From NCBI RefSeq assembly GCF_014192225.1, contig NZ_JACHXS010000003.1, forward strand, positions 533,313-597,312: 64,000 nt of DNA, written 5' to 3'. Origin of the DNA: Pseudoduganella umbonata. GTDB lineage: Bacteria; Pseudomonadota; Gammaproteobacteria; Burkholderiales; Burkholderiaceae_D. Positions 8,289 through 17,899 of this stretch are shown here, in pieces. Position numbers and translations under genes: made by a program. Below the pieces are notes generated by a model, which was not told where the DNA came from, ran no database searches, and saw only the letters and a program-made list of their open reading frames with translations. Positions within the stretch are counted from its first letter, which is position 1. Every line of letters begins with the position of its first letter.

Positions 8289-8654
8289 ATGGCAAATGAT
8301 TTCGCCGGCATGATCAAGATGGACCTCGCGGCACTGACCAACGCCGCGTCCGATCTCGCCGCACAGGCAGGTTCGATCGCACCGGCCGCACAGTTCGGCG
8401 CGCAAGGCGCCGGCGCCGGCGCCGGGCAATCCGGTGGCTCGTTCGCGCAAGCGATGATGAGCGCTGTCTCCAGCGTGAACGCGGCCGACCGTGCCGCGGG
8501 TGAAAAAATGGCCGATGTCGACGCCGGCCGCAGCGACGACCTGGTGGGCGCCATGCTGGCCAGCCAGGAAGCCAGCCTCTCGTTCTCGATGCTGATGCAA
8601 GTCCGCAATAAAGTGATGGGCGCCGTCGACGAGCTCATCAAGCTGCCGTTGTAA
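8289..8654 (+). CDS. fliE: Flagellar MS ring-rod adaptor FliE
   Basis: Small protein that joins the MS ring to the proximal rod and is among the first exported substrates. 121 residues. The Gly/Ala-rich middle is longer than in many FliE. The C-terminal half carries the family pattern (SFAQAMMSAVSSVNAADRAA, then LSFSMLMQVRNKVMGAVDEL). First gene of fliEFGHIJ, 76 bp ahead of fliF. Confidence 0.93.
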   Translation: MANDFAGMIKMDLAALTNAASDLAAQAGSIAPAAQFGAQGAGAGAGQSGGSFAQAMMSAVSSVNAADRAAGEKMADVDAGRSDDLVGAMLASQEASLSFSMLMQVRNKVMGAVDELIKLPL

Positions 8655-8730
8655 TTGGCTGACGCTGAATTTAGCCGACGCTGCATTCGCCGTTCTCATC
8701 CTGCCTTACCTTCTCTGCTGAAAGTCCGAC

Positions 8731-10512
8731 GTGATCGACACCCTTAAGTCCGCTTTTGGGCGCGTGCGCGGCAATGGCGCGCCCGCCTTGCCCCCTGCCC
8801 TCGTCAAGAACCTGTATCCGATGCTGCTGCTGGCTGTCGGCGTCACGGCCATCGTGCTGATGTTCCTGTGGAAAGACCAGTCCGGCTACAAGGCCGTTTT
8901 CGGTGCCCGTGAAAAAGTCGTGGCGGCCGACATGATGACCGTGCTCGACGCCGAAGCGGTTCCCTACCGCATCCATCCGGAAAGCGGCCAGGTGCTGGTG
9001 CCCGAATCGATGCTGGGCAAGGTGCGCATGCTGCTGGCGTCGAAGGGCGTGACGGCGCAGCTGCCGGCCGGCCTGGAACTGATGGACAAGAACGATCCGC
9101 TGGGCGTGTCGCAGTTCGTGCAGGACGTGCGTTTCCGGCGCGGCCTGGAAGGCGAACTGTCGCAAAGCATCATGACCCTGGATGCGATCGCTTCGGCCCG
9201 CGTCCACCTGTCGATCGCCAAGTCGACGTCGTTCGTGTCGTCCGATGGCGAAAAGTCGTCGGCCGCCGTCGTCATCGGCCTGAAGCCGGGCCGCAACCTG
9301 TCGCCGGAACACATCGCCGCCGTGGTCAACATGGTGGCTGGTTCCGTCGCCAGCCTGGATCCGACCCGCGTCAGCCTGGTGGACCAGGCCGGCAACCTGC
9401 TGAGCTCGCACGTCGACCTGTCCGACGGTTTCGATGCGAATGCGGCCGGCAACGAAGGCCAGAAGCGCATCCAGGACGAGATCAAGAACAATGTGCGCGG
9501 CCTGCTGGGTCCGATCGTCGGCGACGACAACTTCAAGATCAGCGTCACCGCCTCGGTCGACAACGACAAGGTCGAGGAAACGGTCGAGAAATTCGGCGAA
9601 GCGCCGAAGGTCACCAGCGAAGCGATGCGCGAAGAGCAGGACCGCAACCGCATGGTGATGGGCGTGCCGGGCACGCTGTCGAACCGCCCGCCGTCCGAAG
9701 CAGCCCCGGCCGCTCCGGACGCCGCTGCCGATGGCGCCGCCGGCGCACCGGCCCAGCAGCCCGAGGGCACGGCCCGCAAGAACGCAACCACGCGCCAGTA
9801 CGCCTACGATCGCAGTATCGTGCAAACCAAACGCGCCCGTGGCCGCCTGGAACGCCAGAACGTGGCGATCGTGCTGGCGCAGGCTGCCGCCGCCGATCCG
9901 AAAACGGGCTGGAGCGCTGCCGAGCTGGCCAATGTGGACAAGGTGCTGCGCAACGGCCTGGGCATCAATGAGGAACGCGGCGATACGCTGGTGGTGTCGG
10001 CAATGCGCTTCCCGGCCAAGGCGGCACCGGTGCAATGGTGGGAAGAGCGTGACAACATCGTCGATATCGGCGGCTGGGTCAGCTACGCACTGGCTGCACT
10101 GCTGGGTTACTTCCTGATCCTGCGACCGTTGCTGAAACTGCTGACGAACCGCCTGGCCCCGGCTGCTCCGGTACCGGTCGCGCTCGATACCCGCAGCGGC
10201 AAGGAACGCCGCGCCGGCGACGCCGCCGCCCTGCCGGGCAGCGTCGAAGCACTGCCGGCCGGCAGCGCCGCACCGGCTGCGCTGGGCGCCTCCGGTGTCG
10301 ACGCGAACGGTGCCGCGATCCTCCCGGCGCTGGCCGACGGTGGCGCCGCCGGCATTGCCGTCCAGCCGCTGCTGGAAAACTATGATCTGCCGCCTGCCGG
10401 TTCGCCGGTCGATGTGATGGTCGATCACCTGAAGGTTCTGGCCGAGAAAGAGCCGGAACGTGTTGCGGAAGTCGTCAAACAGTGGATGCAGAAAAATGGC
10501 CGAGCTCAATAA
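8731..10512 (+). CDS. fliF: Flagellar MS ring protein FliF
   Basis: Forms the membrane-embedded MS ring that scaffolds the motor. 593 residues starting at GTG or a nearby codon (MIDTLKSAFGRVRGNG). Transmembrane segment 1 is at about 29-48 and segment 2 at about 450-470. Ring-building domains lie between (QFVQDVRFRRGLEGELSQSI; ARVHLSIAK). The C-terminal tail (DHLKVLAEKEPERVAEVVKQ) is the conserved FliG-binding region. A Pro/Ala-rich insert at about 315-350 is a variable linker. It overlaps fliG by 17 bp if fliG begins at 10496. Confidence 0.96.
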   Translation: MIDTLKSAFGRVRGNGAPALPPALVKNLYPMLLLAVGVTAIVLMFLWKDQSGYKAVFGAREKVVAADMMTVLDAEAVPYRIHPESGQVLVPESMLGKVRMLLASKGVTAQLPAGLELMDKNDPLGVSQFVQDVRFRRGLEGELSQSIMTLDAIASARVHLSIAKSTSFVSSDGEKSSAAVVIGLKPGRNLSPEHIAAVVNMVAGSVASLDPTRVSLVDQAGNLLSSHVDLSDGFDANAAGNEGQKRIQDEIKNNVRGLLGPIVGDDNFKISVTASVDNDKVEETVEKFGEAPKVTSEAMREEQDRNRMVMGVPGTLSNRPPSEAAPAAPDAAADGAAGAPAQQPEGTARKNATTRQYAYDRSIVQTKRARGRLERQNVAIVLAQAAAADPKTGWSAAELANVDKVLRNGLGINEERGDTLVVSAMRFPAKAAPVQWWEERDNIVDIGGWVSYALAALLGYFLILRPLLKLLTNRLAPAAPVPVALDTRSGKERRAGDAAALPGSVEALPAGSAAPAALGASGVDANGAAILPALADGGAAGIAVQPLLENYDLPPAGSPVDVMVDHLKVLAEKEPERVAEVVKQWMQKNGRAQ

Positions 10513-11542
10513 CATGAACGCGAATCTGAACGATCTGGCACCGATCGAAGGTGCAACCCTCTCCCCCGTCGAGCAAGCGGCCATCGTGCTGCTGTCGATC
10601 GGCGAGGAACAGGCGGCTGCCGTGCTGCGCTGCCTGTCGCGCGAGGAACTGCTGGAAGTGACGCAGGTCATGTCGCGCATGAGCGGCATCAAGGTCGAAG
10701 CCGTGAAGAACGCGATCCAGACCTTCTTCGACGATTACCGCCAGCAGTCCGGCGTGCACGGCGCCTCGCGGCAATACCTGAAGCGCTCGCTGGACCTGGC
10801 GCTGGGCGGCGACATCGCCAACACCGTGCTGAACAACATCTACGGCGACGAACTGCGCCCGAAGATGGCGCGCCTGCAGTGGGCGTCGCCGAAGTGGCTG
10901 GCCGACTACATCGCCAACGAACACGTGCGCATCCAGGCCGTGTTCCTGGCCTTCCTGCCGCCCGCGCTGGCCGGCCAGATCATCGACGGCCTGCCGGTCG
11001 AAGGCCGCGACCTTGTGCTGCTGAGCCTGGCTCGCCTGGACGAGATCGACCGCGACCTGCTGGCCGAGCTGGACGAACTGGTCGACCGCTGCCTGGCGTC
11101 GTTCGACATGCAGAGCACCAGCATCGAAGGCGTCAAGCAGGTCGCCGAGATCCTCAACCGCCTGCCGGGCAACCGCGCCCAGGTCGTGGAACTGCTGCGT
11201 GCGCACGATCCGTCGATCGTCGAGCAGATCGAGCTGTCGATGTACGACTTCCTGATCCTGGCGACGCAGACCGAGGCCGTGCTGACCCGCATCATCGAGG
11301 AAGTGCCGCTGGAACAGTGGGCCATCGCGCTGAAGGGTGCCGAGCCGTCGATCCGCGACGCGGTGCTGAAGACGATGCCGAAGCGCCAGGCGCAGGCGTT
11401 CGAAGACATGATGCGCCGTGCCGGCCCGGTGCCGTCGTCGCGTATCGAGGCTGCCCGTTCGGAAATCATGGCCACCGTCAAGGCGCTGGCCGATTCCGGC
11501 GAAGTCGAAGTGCAGCTGTTCGCCGAGACGGTGGTCGAATGA
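10496..11542 (+). CDS. fliG: Flagellar motor switch protein FliG
   Basis: Rotor protein that contacts the stator and FliM. 348 residues from the ATG at 10496 (MAELNNMNANLND); an alternative ATG at 10514 would remove six residues. N-terminal FliF-binding domain, then a middle domain with its usual HVRIQAVFLAFLPPALAGQI-type block (family EHPQ motif altered to EHVR). The C-terminal torque helix region includes charged residues (FEDMMRRAGPVPSSRIEAAR). Coupled to fliF upstream and overlaps fliH by 4 bp. Confidence 0.95.
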   Translation: MAELNNMNANLNDLAPIEGATLSPVEQAAIVLLSIGEEQAAAVLRCLSREELLEVTQVMSRMSGIKVEAVKNAIQTFFDDYRQQSGVHGASRQYLKRSLDLALGGDIANTVLNNIYGDELRPKMARLQWASPKWLADYIANEHVRIQAVFLAFLPPALAGQIIDGLPVEGRDLVLLSLARLDEIDRDLLAELDELVDRCLASFDMQSTSIEGVKQVAEILNRLPGNRAQVVELLRAHDPSIVEQIELSMYDFLILATQTEAVLTRIIEEVPLEQWAIALKGAEPSIRDAVLKTMPKRQAQAFEDMMRRAGPVPSSRIEAARSEIMATVKALADSGEVEVQLFAETVVE

Positions 11543-12234
11543 AGCAGTTCCGCCCCTATCGCTTCCCGCCGCTGTCGCACCACACGCCGCCCGCGGCGCG
11601 TGGTGACGGCACCGGCACGCCCGATCCGGCCGCATGGCAGGCGTCGATCAGCGAGGGATTCGAACAGGGCCAGCGCGACGGCTACGAGATCGGCCTGCAG
11701 CGCGGCCAGGAAGAAGGCTTCGAAGCCGGCCGCGTGCAGGGCATCGCCCAGGGCCGCGAAGAAGGCCGCGCCGAGACCACGGTCGCCCTCGACGAGCTGG
11801 CCCGCCCCATCGACGCGATGCTGAGAAGCCTGAAGAAGCTGCGCAGCGACTACCGCGCCGCGCAGCGCAAGGAAGTGGTGGACCTGGTGGCCAAGGTGGC
11901 GCGTTCGGTGATCCGCGCCGAGCTGGCGCTGCAGCCGGTGCAGATCATGGCCCTGGTGGATGAAACGCTGGCGTCGATGCCGCCGACGCGCGACGACATC
12001 GACGTCTACCTGAATCCGGAAGAATTGAAGCGCGTGTCCGAACTGGACCCGAAGCGCGCCAAGAAGTGGAACCTGATCGCCGATGCCGGCCTGGACGCGG
12101 GCGAATGCCGCATCCGCGCCGGCGACAACGAAGTCGATGCCGGCTGCACGCAGCGCCTGGCCGCCGTGATGGACCAGGTGGACCGCCAGCTGCAAGCCGC
12201 CGACAGCGGCGATGACGACGAGGGCGAAGAATGA
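11539..12234 (+). CDS. fliH: Flagellar export ATPase regulator FliH
   Basis: Binds FliI and docks it to the C-ring. 231 residues. The start ATG overlaps the fliG stop (ATGA). Residues about 38-75 contain the FliH glycine repeats (GFEQGQRDGYEIGLQRGQEE), a run of GxxxG-spaced residues typical of the family. The C-terminal domain resembles the V-ATPase E subunit type (VVDLVAKVARSVIRAELALQ). Its stop overlaps the fliI start by 4 bp. Confidence 0.93.
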   Translation: MKQFRPYRFPPLSHHTPPAARGDGTGTPDPAAWQASISEGFEQGQRDGYEIGLQRGQEEGFEAGRVQGIAQGREEGRAETTVALDELARPIDAMLRSLKKLRSDYRAAQRKEVVDLVAKVARSVIRAELALQPVQIMALVDETLASMPPTRDDIDVYLNPEELKRVSELDPKRAKKWNLIADAGLDAGECRIRAGDNEVDAGCTQRLAAVMDQVDRQLQAADSGDDDEGEE

Positions 12235-13541
12235 TCGCGGACGCACTGCGCAAGCTGGAACTGGATGCGGTGCCGATGGCTACGCCGACCGGCCGGCTGG
12301 TCGGTGCATCCGGCCTGCTGCTGGAGGCGGTCGGCTGCCCGCTGCATACGGGCCAGCGCGCCCGCATCGAAACGGTCGACGGCCAGTGGCTCGACGCCCA
12401 GGTGGTGGGCTTTCGCGACAAGGTGTCGTACCTGATGCCGTTCAAGAAGGCCATCGGCCTGCAGACGGGCGCCCGCGTGCTGCCCCAGCAGGACAAGGTC
12501 ACGCTGAAGATCGGCCAGGGCTGGCTGGGCCGCATGGTCAACGGCCTGGGCGAGCCGATCGACGGCCTCGGCAAGCTGACCGGCGAGCACGAGCTGGACA
12601 TGCAGCCACCGCGCGTCAATCCCCTGCGCAAGAAGCCGGTGCACGAACCGCTCGACGTGGGCGTGCGCGCCATCAACTCGATGCTCACCCTGGGCAAGGG
12701 CCAGCGCGTCGGCCTGATGGCCGGTTCCGGCGTCGGCAAATCGGTGCTGCTGGGCATTATCACGCGGCAGACCGTGGCCGACGTGGTGGTCGTGGGCCTG
12801 ATCGGCGAACGCTCGCGCGAGGTGCGCGAATTCGTCGACATGTCGCTGGGCCCGGAAGGCCTGAAGAAGGCCGTGCTGGTGATCGCGCCGGCCGACGAGT
12901 CGCCGATGATGCGCGTGATGGCGACCGAGCTGTGCCATACGATCGCGGCGCATTACCGCGACCAGGGCAAGAACGTGCTGCTGCTGGTCGATTCGCTGAC
13001 ACGCTACGCGATGGCGCTGCGCGAAGTGGCGCTCGCGCTGGGCGAGCCGCCGGCCACCAAGGGTTATCCGCCGTCGGTGTTCTCGAACCTGCCGCAGCTG
13101 GTGGAATCGGCCGGCAATGGGGAACACGAGAACGGCTCGATGAGCGCCATCTACACGGTGCTGGCCGAGGGCGACGACCAGCAGGACCCGATCGTCGACA
13201 CGGCGCGCGCGATCCTGGACGGCCACATCGTGCTGACCCGTTCGCTGGCCGAGCGCGGCCATTATCCGGCGATCGACGTCGGCCAGTCGATCAGCCGCTG
13301 CATGAACGGCATCATCAGCAAGGAACACATGCTGGCGGCGCGTTCGCTGAAGGCGGCGATGGCCAAGCACGACCGCGTGCGCGACCTGATCCCGCTGGGC
13401 GCTTACGTGCCCGGCGCCGATCCGGTCACCGACCGTGCCGTGCAGCTGAACCCGCATATCGAAAACTTCCTGTGCCAGGGCACAAAGGAAGACGCGCCCT
13501 ATACCGGCTGCGTGGAAGGACTTGAAAGGTTGATGAAATGA
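12231..13541 (+). CDS. fliI: Flagellum-specific export ATPase FliI
   Basis: Hexameric ATPase that unloads chaperones and supports export. 436 residues. Walker A is AGSGVGKS at residues 164-171, with a Walker B type strand NVLLLVDSLTRYAMALRE and the family signature PSVFSNLPQLVE-x-AG downstream. Length and motifs are normal, and it overlaps fliH and fliJ by 4 bp each. Confidence 0.97.
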   Translation: MIADALRKLELDAVPMATPTGRLVGASGLLLEAVGCPLHTGQRARIETVDGQWLDAQVVGFRDKVSYLMPFKKAIGLQTGARVLPQQDKVTLKIGQGWLGRMVNGLGEPIDGLGKLTGEHELDMQPPRVNPLRKKPVHEPLDVGVRAINSMLTLGKGQRVGLMAGSGVGKSVLLGIITRQTVADVVVVGLIGERSREVREFVDMSLGPEGLKKAVLVIAPADESPMMRVMATELCHTIAAHYRDQGKNVLLLVDSLTRYAMALREVALALGEPPATKGYPPSVFSNLPQLVESAGNGEHENGSMSAIYTVLAEGDDQQDPIVDTARAILDGHIVLTRSLAERGHYPAIDVGQSISRCMNGIISKEHMLAARSLKAAMAKHDRVRDLIPLGAYVPGADPVTDRAVQLNPHIENFLCQGTKEDAPYTGCVEGLERLMK

Positions 13542-13972
13542 CGGACCGCCTGCTGATCCAGAACCTGACCTCGCTGGTCGCGCTGCGCAATACCGAGCTG
13601 GAAAAGCTGCAGGCCGCGCAGGCCGCGAAAGTGGCCACCGCCGAGCGCTACAAGAAAAACCTGGAGCGGCTGCACAGCCTGGCCGTCAACAGCGGCGCGT
13701 CCGGCAGCCTGCCGATCGCGCTGGCGGCCAATTGCGGCGACTACAAGCAGGCCGTGCTGGCGATGGCGGACAGCCACCGGCTCGACCTCACGATGCACGA
13801 GGCCGACATGGCCGTGTCGCAGCGCGCGCTGAACCAGGCATACGTCAAGTGCGAAGTGCTGGGCCAGGTACTGGAAAAGAACGAGAAGGCGCTGGCCGGA
13901 AAACAGGCCGTGCAGGAACGTAAAGTCCATGACGACCTGGCAACGCAAGTGTGGCTCCGGTCGCAAAACTGA
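13538..13972 (+). CDS. fliJ: Flagellar export protein FliJ
   Basis: General chaperone-escort protein that activates the FliI ATPase. 144 residues predicted to be almost entirely coiled coil (NTELEKLQAAQAAKVATAER, KKNLERLHSL). Sequence conservation in FliJ is low, so the call relies on length, helix content and position directly after fliI with a 4-bp overlap. Last gene of the fliE-J operon. Confidence 0.88.
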   Translation: MTDRLLIQNLTSLVALRNTELEKLQAAQAAKVATAERYKKNLERLHSLAVNSGASGSLPIALAANCGDYKQAVLAMADSHRLDLTMHEADMAVSQRALNQAYVKCEVLGQVLEKNEKALAGKQAVQERKVHDDLATQVWLRSQN

Positions 13973-14079
13973 CGCCAGATAGCCGCAAATAGATCCGTAC
14001 GGAAATAAATTTCATGGGGAACGGCCTTTGGTCGCCTCTCCCCAAGGTACACTCTCAATAATTTCCTCGGAGCACGAAA

Positions 14080-15468
14080 ATGGCCACGTCCGCACCTACC
14101 TACGATCCAAAGAGCACGGCAACGCAACTGGCTACCGCCTACATCCAGGGTCGCCAGACGATCCTGACGAACACGAACACCATGGCAACCAGCACCGAAA
14201 AGGCGCTGGACACGCTCGGCACGGCACTGTCCTCGTTTGAAAGCGCCATGTCGTCGCTGTCGTCGAAGACCAGCGTGGTGGCCACCACGGCAACGTTCAG
14301 CTCGGCCGTGGGCACCGCCACCGCGACACCGGCGGCAGCGGCCGGCACATATTCGTTCTTCGTGGAGCAACTGGCCACTGTCAGCCAGGTCAAGTACAGC
14401 GGCCTGTCGGACACCACGCCAATCGCCGAGGCGAAGACCATCAACGTCACGGTGGGTTCGATGTCCTTCGAGGTCAACCTCGCCAGCGCCGACCAGAATG
14501 GCGACATGACCCTGTCTGTCAAGGAAATGGCGGTAGCCATCAATGCCGCCAGCGGCAATACAGCCAAGGTCACGGCATCGACGATGACGGTGGGCGGCGT
14601 GCAAACGCTGGTATTGACCTCGAACGAGACCGGCGCGGACACGGCGATCAAGATCGAGCCGGTCGATCCGATGGACGGCACCGCGATGACGAACGCCCTG
14701 CTGGATACCGGCAATTTCCAGGAGCTGGTGAAAGGCAAGGACGCAATCGTCTACCTGGGCGAGAAGTCGGGCGGCGTGACGATGCAACAGGCATCGAACA
14801 CGTTCGAAGTGGTCGACGGCGTCTCGATGACGTTCACCAAGGCCCAGGCGCTCAATGAACCGCCGGTGACCCTGAAGGTCGGCACCGACAGCAGCGGCAC
14901 GGCGACCAATCTGCAAAGCTTCGTCGACGGCTGGAACAAGCTGGTCGGCACGATGCAGTCGCTGACCGCCGCCGGCAGTGCCAGCAGCGGCACGTCGGCC
15001 GGCATCTTCCACGCCGATGCCGGCATCCAGGCGCTGTACACGCGCATGCAGTCCCTGCTGCGCACGCAGGTCGACGGGCAGTCCCTGGTCACCTTCGGCA
15101 TCGCGGGCAACCGTGACGGCACGATTTCGCTGGACACGTCGCGCCTGAACAAGGCACTGGCCGCCAACCCGGCGGCACTCGACAAGATCATCGGCAGCAC
15201 CAGCTCGACGGCACCGAGCGGCGTGCTGGCCGGCCTGGACAAGCTGATGGACGGCTGGACCAACTCGACCAGCGGCCAGCTCAACAAGCGCCGCGATGCC
15301 AATACGCAGCTGCAGGACTCACTGCTGGAGCGGCAGACCCGCCTCGATACGCAATACGAATCCGCCTACATCCGCTACCTGAACCAGTTCACGACACTGC
15401 AGACGCTGCAGGCGCAGATGGAAGGCACTACCTCAATGTTCGACGCCATGTTCTCGAATGACGACTGA
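14080..15468 (+). CDS. fliD: Flagellar filament cap protein FliD (LafB position)
   Basis: Forms the cap that folds flagellin at the filament tip. 462 residues, rich in Thr, Ser and Ala, few aromatics and no Cys, as for exported filament proteins. The N-terminal helix, the HAP2 N- and C-domains and the C-terminal helix (QYESAYIRYLNQFTTLQTLQ) fit FliD. It starts a second block, 107 bp after fliJ, followed by fliS. In Flag-2 loci this is lafB. Confidence 0.92.
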   Translation: MATSAPTYDPKSTATQLATAYIQGRQTILTNTNTMATSTEKALDTLGTALSSFESAMSSLSSKTSVVATTATFSSAVGTATATPAAAAGTYSFFVEQLATVSQVKYSGLSDTTPIAEAKTINVTVGSMSFEVNLASADQNGDMTLSVKEMAVAINAASGNTAKVTASTMTVGGVQTLVLTSNETGADTAIKIEPVDPMDGTAMTNALLDTGNFQELVKGKDAIVYLGEKSGGVTMQQASNTFEVVDGVSMTFTKAQALNEPPVTLKVGTDSSGTATNLQSFVDGWNKLVGTMQSLTAAGSASSGTSAGIFHADAGIQALYTRMQSLLRTQVDGQSLVTFGIAGNRDGTISLDTSRLNKALAANPAALDKIIGSTSSTAPSGVLAGLDKLMDGWTNSTSGQLNKRRDANTQLQDSLLERQTRLDTQYESAYIRYLNQFTTLQTLQAQMEGTTSMFDAMFSNDD

Positions 15469-15495
15469 CGGGCGTCAAGTCTTAATGGTGACTAC

Positions 15496-15885
15496 ATGAT
15501 GAATAATGATGCCTATGGCGAGTACTACGCCACCAACCTCGATGCGCAAACCGCGCGCGCTTCGCCGGTGGAGCTGGTCCTGGTGCTGACCGACGGCCTG
15601 CTCGAGGAGCTGGCCCGTGCGCGCGGCCACATCGTCGGCCGGCGCTTCGAGCAAAAGGCCATCAGCCTGGACAAGTGCACGCAGATCATCAACGGACTGT
15701 CCAGCTCGCTGGACTTCGACAACGGCGGCGAAGTGGTTGCCAACCTGGGCCGGCTGTACGATTACTGCGCCGCGCGGCTGTACCGCGCCGGCATCGATCT
15801 CGACCCCGCCATCATCGATGAAGTGGTCGGCCTGCTGTCGACGATCAGGCAGGGCTGGCTCGGCGTGCAGGCCAAGCATGGCTAG
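15496..15885 (+). CDS. fliS: Flagellin export chaperone FliS (LafC position)
   Basis: Binds the flagellin C-terminus in the cytoplasm and prevents early polymerisation. 129 residues, all-helical, with the FliS pattern near the start (SPVELVLVLTDGLLEELARA) and the AISLDKCTQIINGLSSSLDF helix. It follows fliD by 27 bp and overlaps the next gene by 8 bp. Confidence 0.93.
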   Translation: MMNNDAYGEYYATNLDAQTARASPVELVLVLTDGLLEELARARGHIVGRRFEQKAISLDKCTQIINGLSSSLDFDNGGEVVANLGRLYDYCAARLYRAGIDLDPAIIDEVVGLLSTIRQGWLGVQAKHG

Positions 15886-16189
15886 ACAAGCACTACTGCT
15901 GCGGCTGGCACGGGAAGTCGCTGCCGCTACGGCCGCGGCGGACTGGACTGCGCTTGCCGCGCTGGATTGCCAGATGGCTTCGGTCCTGCCGGCCATGGCC
16001 GCGCAGGGCGCGTGGACGGCGGCGGAACGGGCCGCCCTGGCCGCGCTGCGCCAGCAGCACCGGGAAGCCGTACAAAAGGTCGGCGCAACGAGCGCCGGAC
16101 TGGCCGTGCACTTGCAACAGATGAATACCCAGAAAGAGGGCTGGCTGGCCTATGCCCTCGACAATGACTTTGCCGGAATCCAAGCATGA
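15878..16189 (+). CDS. fliT: FliT-like flagellar chaperone (LafD position)
   Basis: Small 103-residue helical protein (MARQALLLRLAREVAAATAA...). The ATG at 15878 overlaps the end of fliS and keeps the operon coupled. FliT is the chaperone for the FliD cap and may also act in regulation. Sequence identity with FliT is not obvious by eye. The call rests on size, helix content and the fixed order fliD-fliS-fliT-fliK. It overlaps fliK by 4 bp. Confidence 0.65.
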   Translation: MARQALLLRLAREVAAATAAADWTALAALDCQMASVLPAMAAQGAWTAAERAALAALRQQHREAVQKVGATSAGLAVHLQQMNTQKEGWLAYALDNDFAGIQA

Positions 16190-17388
16190 TGATCAATACC
16201 CCTTCCGCGCCGGGTGGCGCGGCCGCGGCGCCGAGCGCGCTGCCTGGCGTTGCCCTTGGCGACGCCGCCTTCGCTGCAACCCCTGCCCCGGCCGAAGGAA
16301 CGCCTGCCGGCACGGCTGAAGGCGCCGGCCTGCCCGCGCTGTTCGCCCAGATGCTTGACTTCGCCAGCCTGGCGGCCCCGGCCGGAACGCCCGCGGTTGC
16401 GGCGAACAGTGGCCAGCCCGCCGACGAAGCCGCCGACACCGGAACGGATCTGGAAACCGACGCGGGCATGCCGCTCGCCGCAATGATGACCACGTTGCCC
16501 TTCGCCCTGCTGCCGGGCGCCCGGGCGCAGCTCGCCCCGGCCGCGTCGGCCATCACGGCAACCGGCACGCTGCCGGGAGCCGCGAACAATGGCCAGCCTC
16601 GCGGCGCCACGCTGCTGGGCACTGCCGCCGATGCGATCGCCAACGCGGCCGCCTCGTCCGCCGCGGCAACGCCGCTGGCGGCACGGCTGCTGCAAGGCGC
16701 CCTGCCCGCCGGCGACGCGGCGGCGCCGCGGGCCGATGCGCGCCAGCCCGCGGCTTCCACCGGCAGCGGCACGGCCACGCCGTCCGGCGCTGCCGCGCCG
16801 GCGACCGTGCTGGCCGCCCAGGATGGTACTGCCCAGCCGGGCAACGATGGACAGTCCGGCCAGCCGCAGGGCGATGGCCAGGCAACGTTCCGCGGCGTGA
16901 TGGCGGCCGCGGCACCGGCAGCCGGCGCACCCGCCGACACGGTCAAGCTTGTTGGCAATCCTGACCAGTGGCAACAGCCGTTGCGCGCCGCACTGGGAGA
17001 TCGTTTGCAAGTTACCCTTCAGAAAGGGAACGATCAAGCCGTTAATCAGGCTGTGATTCGTTTGGAGCCGCCCAATCTGGGCAGCATCGAAATCTCGATC
17101 CGCCAGAGCGCCGGTGCGCTGCACGTCAGCATGTCGGCCACCAACAGCGAAGTCGTGCGCCAGCTGAACGCGGTGGGCGATTTGATGCGCCAGGATCTGT
17201 CGCAACGCCAGCAAGGCGATGTGGCCGTGACGGTTTCGCAAGCTTCATCGCGCTCGCTGGCAGACAGCGAAGGCCGCGGCCGCCAGCCCGAGCGGGAAGC
17301 AGAGCAACAGCGTGAACAGCGCGGTCCCGGCCGCGCGCTGAACGAGGGCGACGATACCAACACCACCTTCGCGATGCTGCGGGAGTAA
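16186..17388 (+). CDS. fliK: Flagellar hook-length control protein FliK (LafE position)
   Basis: Secreted ruler that sets hook length and triggers the FlhB switch. 400 residues. The first 240 are Ala/Pro/Gly-rich and low in complexity. The C-terminal domain at about 260-345 has the conserved pattern (VIRLEPPNLGSIEISIRQSA, then LHVSMSATNSEVVRQLNAVG). A charged Gln/Arg-rich tail follows. Length is normal for the family. Confidence 0.92.
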   Translation: MMINTPSAPGGAAAAPSALPGVALGDAAFAATPAPAEGTPAGTAEGAGLPALFAQMLDFASLAAPAGTPAVAANSGQPADEAADTGTDLETDAGMPLAAMMTTLPFALLPGARAQLAPAASAITATGTLPGAANNGQPRGATLLGTAADAIANAAASSAAATPLAARLLQGALPAGDAAAPRADARQPAASTGSGTATPSGAAAPATVLAAQDGTAQPGNDGQSGQPQGDGQATFRGVMAAAAPAAGAPADTVKLVGNPDQWQQPLRAALGDRLQVTLQKGNDQAVNQAVIRLEPPNLGSIEISIRQSAGALHVSMSATNSEVVRQLNAVGDLMRQDLSQRQQGDVAVTVSQASSRSLADSEGRGRQPEREAEQQREQRGPGRALNEGDDTNTTFAMLRE

Positions 17389-17395
17389 CCGTTAA

Positions 17396-17890
17396 ATGAA
17401 CAAGAAACTGATTCTCATCATCCTCGCCGTGGCATTGATCTGCGGTGGCGGTGCCGGCGCCGCCGTCTGGTTCCTGGCGTCGCCGAAAGCCGATGCCGCC
17501 GAGGCGGACCACGGCGACGAAGAAAAGAAACCCAAGAAGAAGAAAAAGAAGCACGACGAGGAAGAAGCCGGTCCGGTCAAGTACCTGACGGTCGACAAGG
17601 TCATCGTGATGATGCGCCGCTCGCCGAACGAGGCCGTGCCGCACTACTTGTCGGCCGACCTGGTGGTGGCCGCGCCGGTCAAGCTGGAGAAGGAAGCCAA
17701 GGAACACCTGCCGCTGCTGCGCAGCGTGGCGGTACGCACGCTGTCGGCCCTGCCGATGGAAAAGGCGCAGGCGATGACGATCGACGAGTTCGCCGAGATG
17801 CTGAACAAGGCATTCGAGGAACAGTATGAAAACGACGAGCGCGAACAGCCGTTCAAGGAAGTCATGATCGGCAAGCTGATCCTGGAATAA
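17396..17890 (+). CDS. fliL: Flagellar basal body-associated protein FliL (LafF position)
   Basis: Membrane protein that surrounds stator units and supports torque. 164 residues with one transmembrane helix at about 4-27, a strongly charged Lys-rich linker (EEKKPKKKKKKHDEEE), then a periplasmic SPFH-like domain (HLPLLRSVAVRTLSALPMEK). It follows fliK by 7 bp and precedes fliA by 9 bp. Confidence 0.9.
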   Translation: MNKKLILIILAVALICGGGAGAAVWFLASPKADAAEADHGDEEKKPKKKKKKHDEEEAGPVKYLTVDKVIVMMRRSPNEAVPHYLSADLVVAAPVKLEKEAKEHLPLLRSVAVRTLSALPMEKAQAMTIDEFAEMLNKAFEEQYENDEREQPFKEVMIGKLILE

Positions 17891-17899
17891 GGAGCCGAT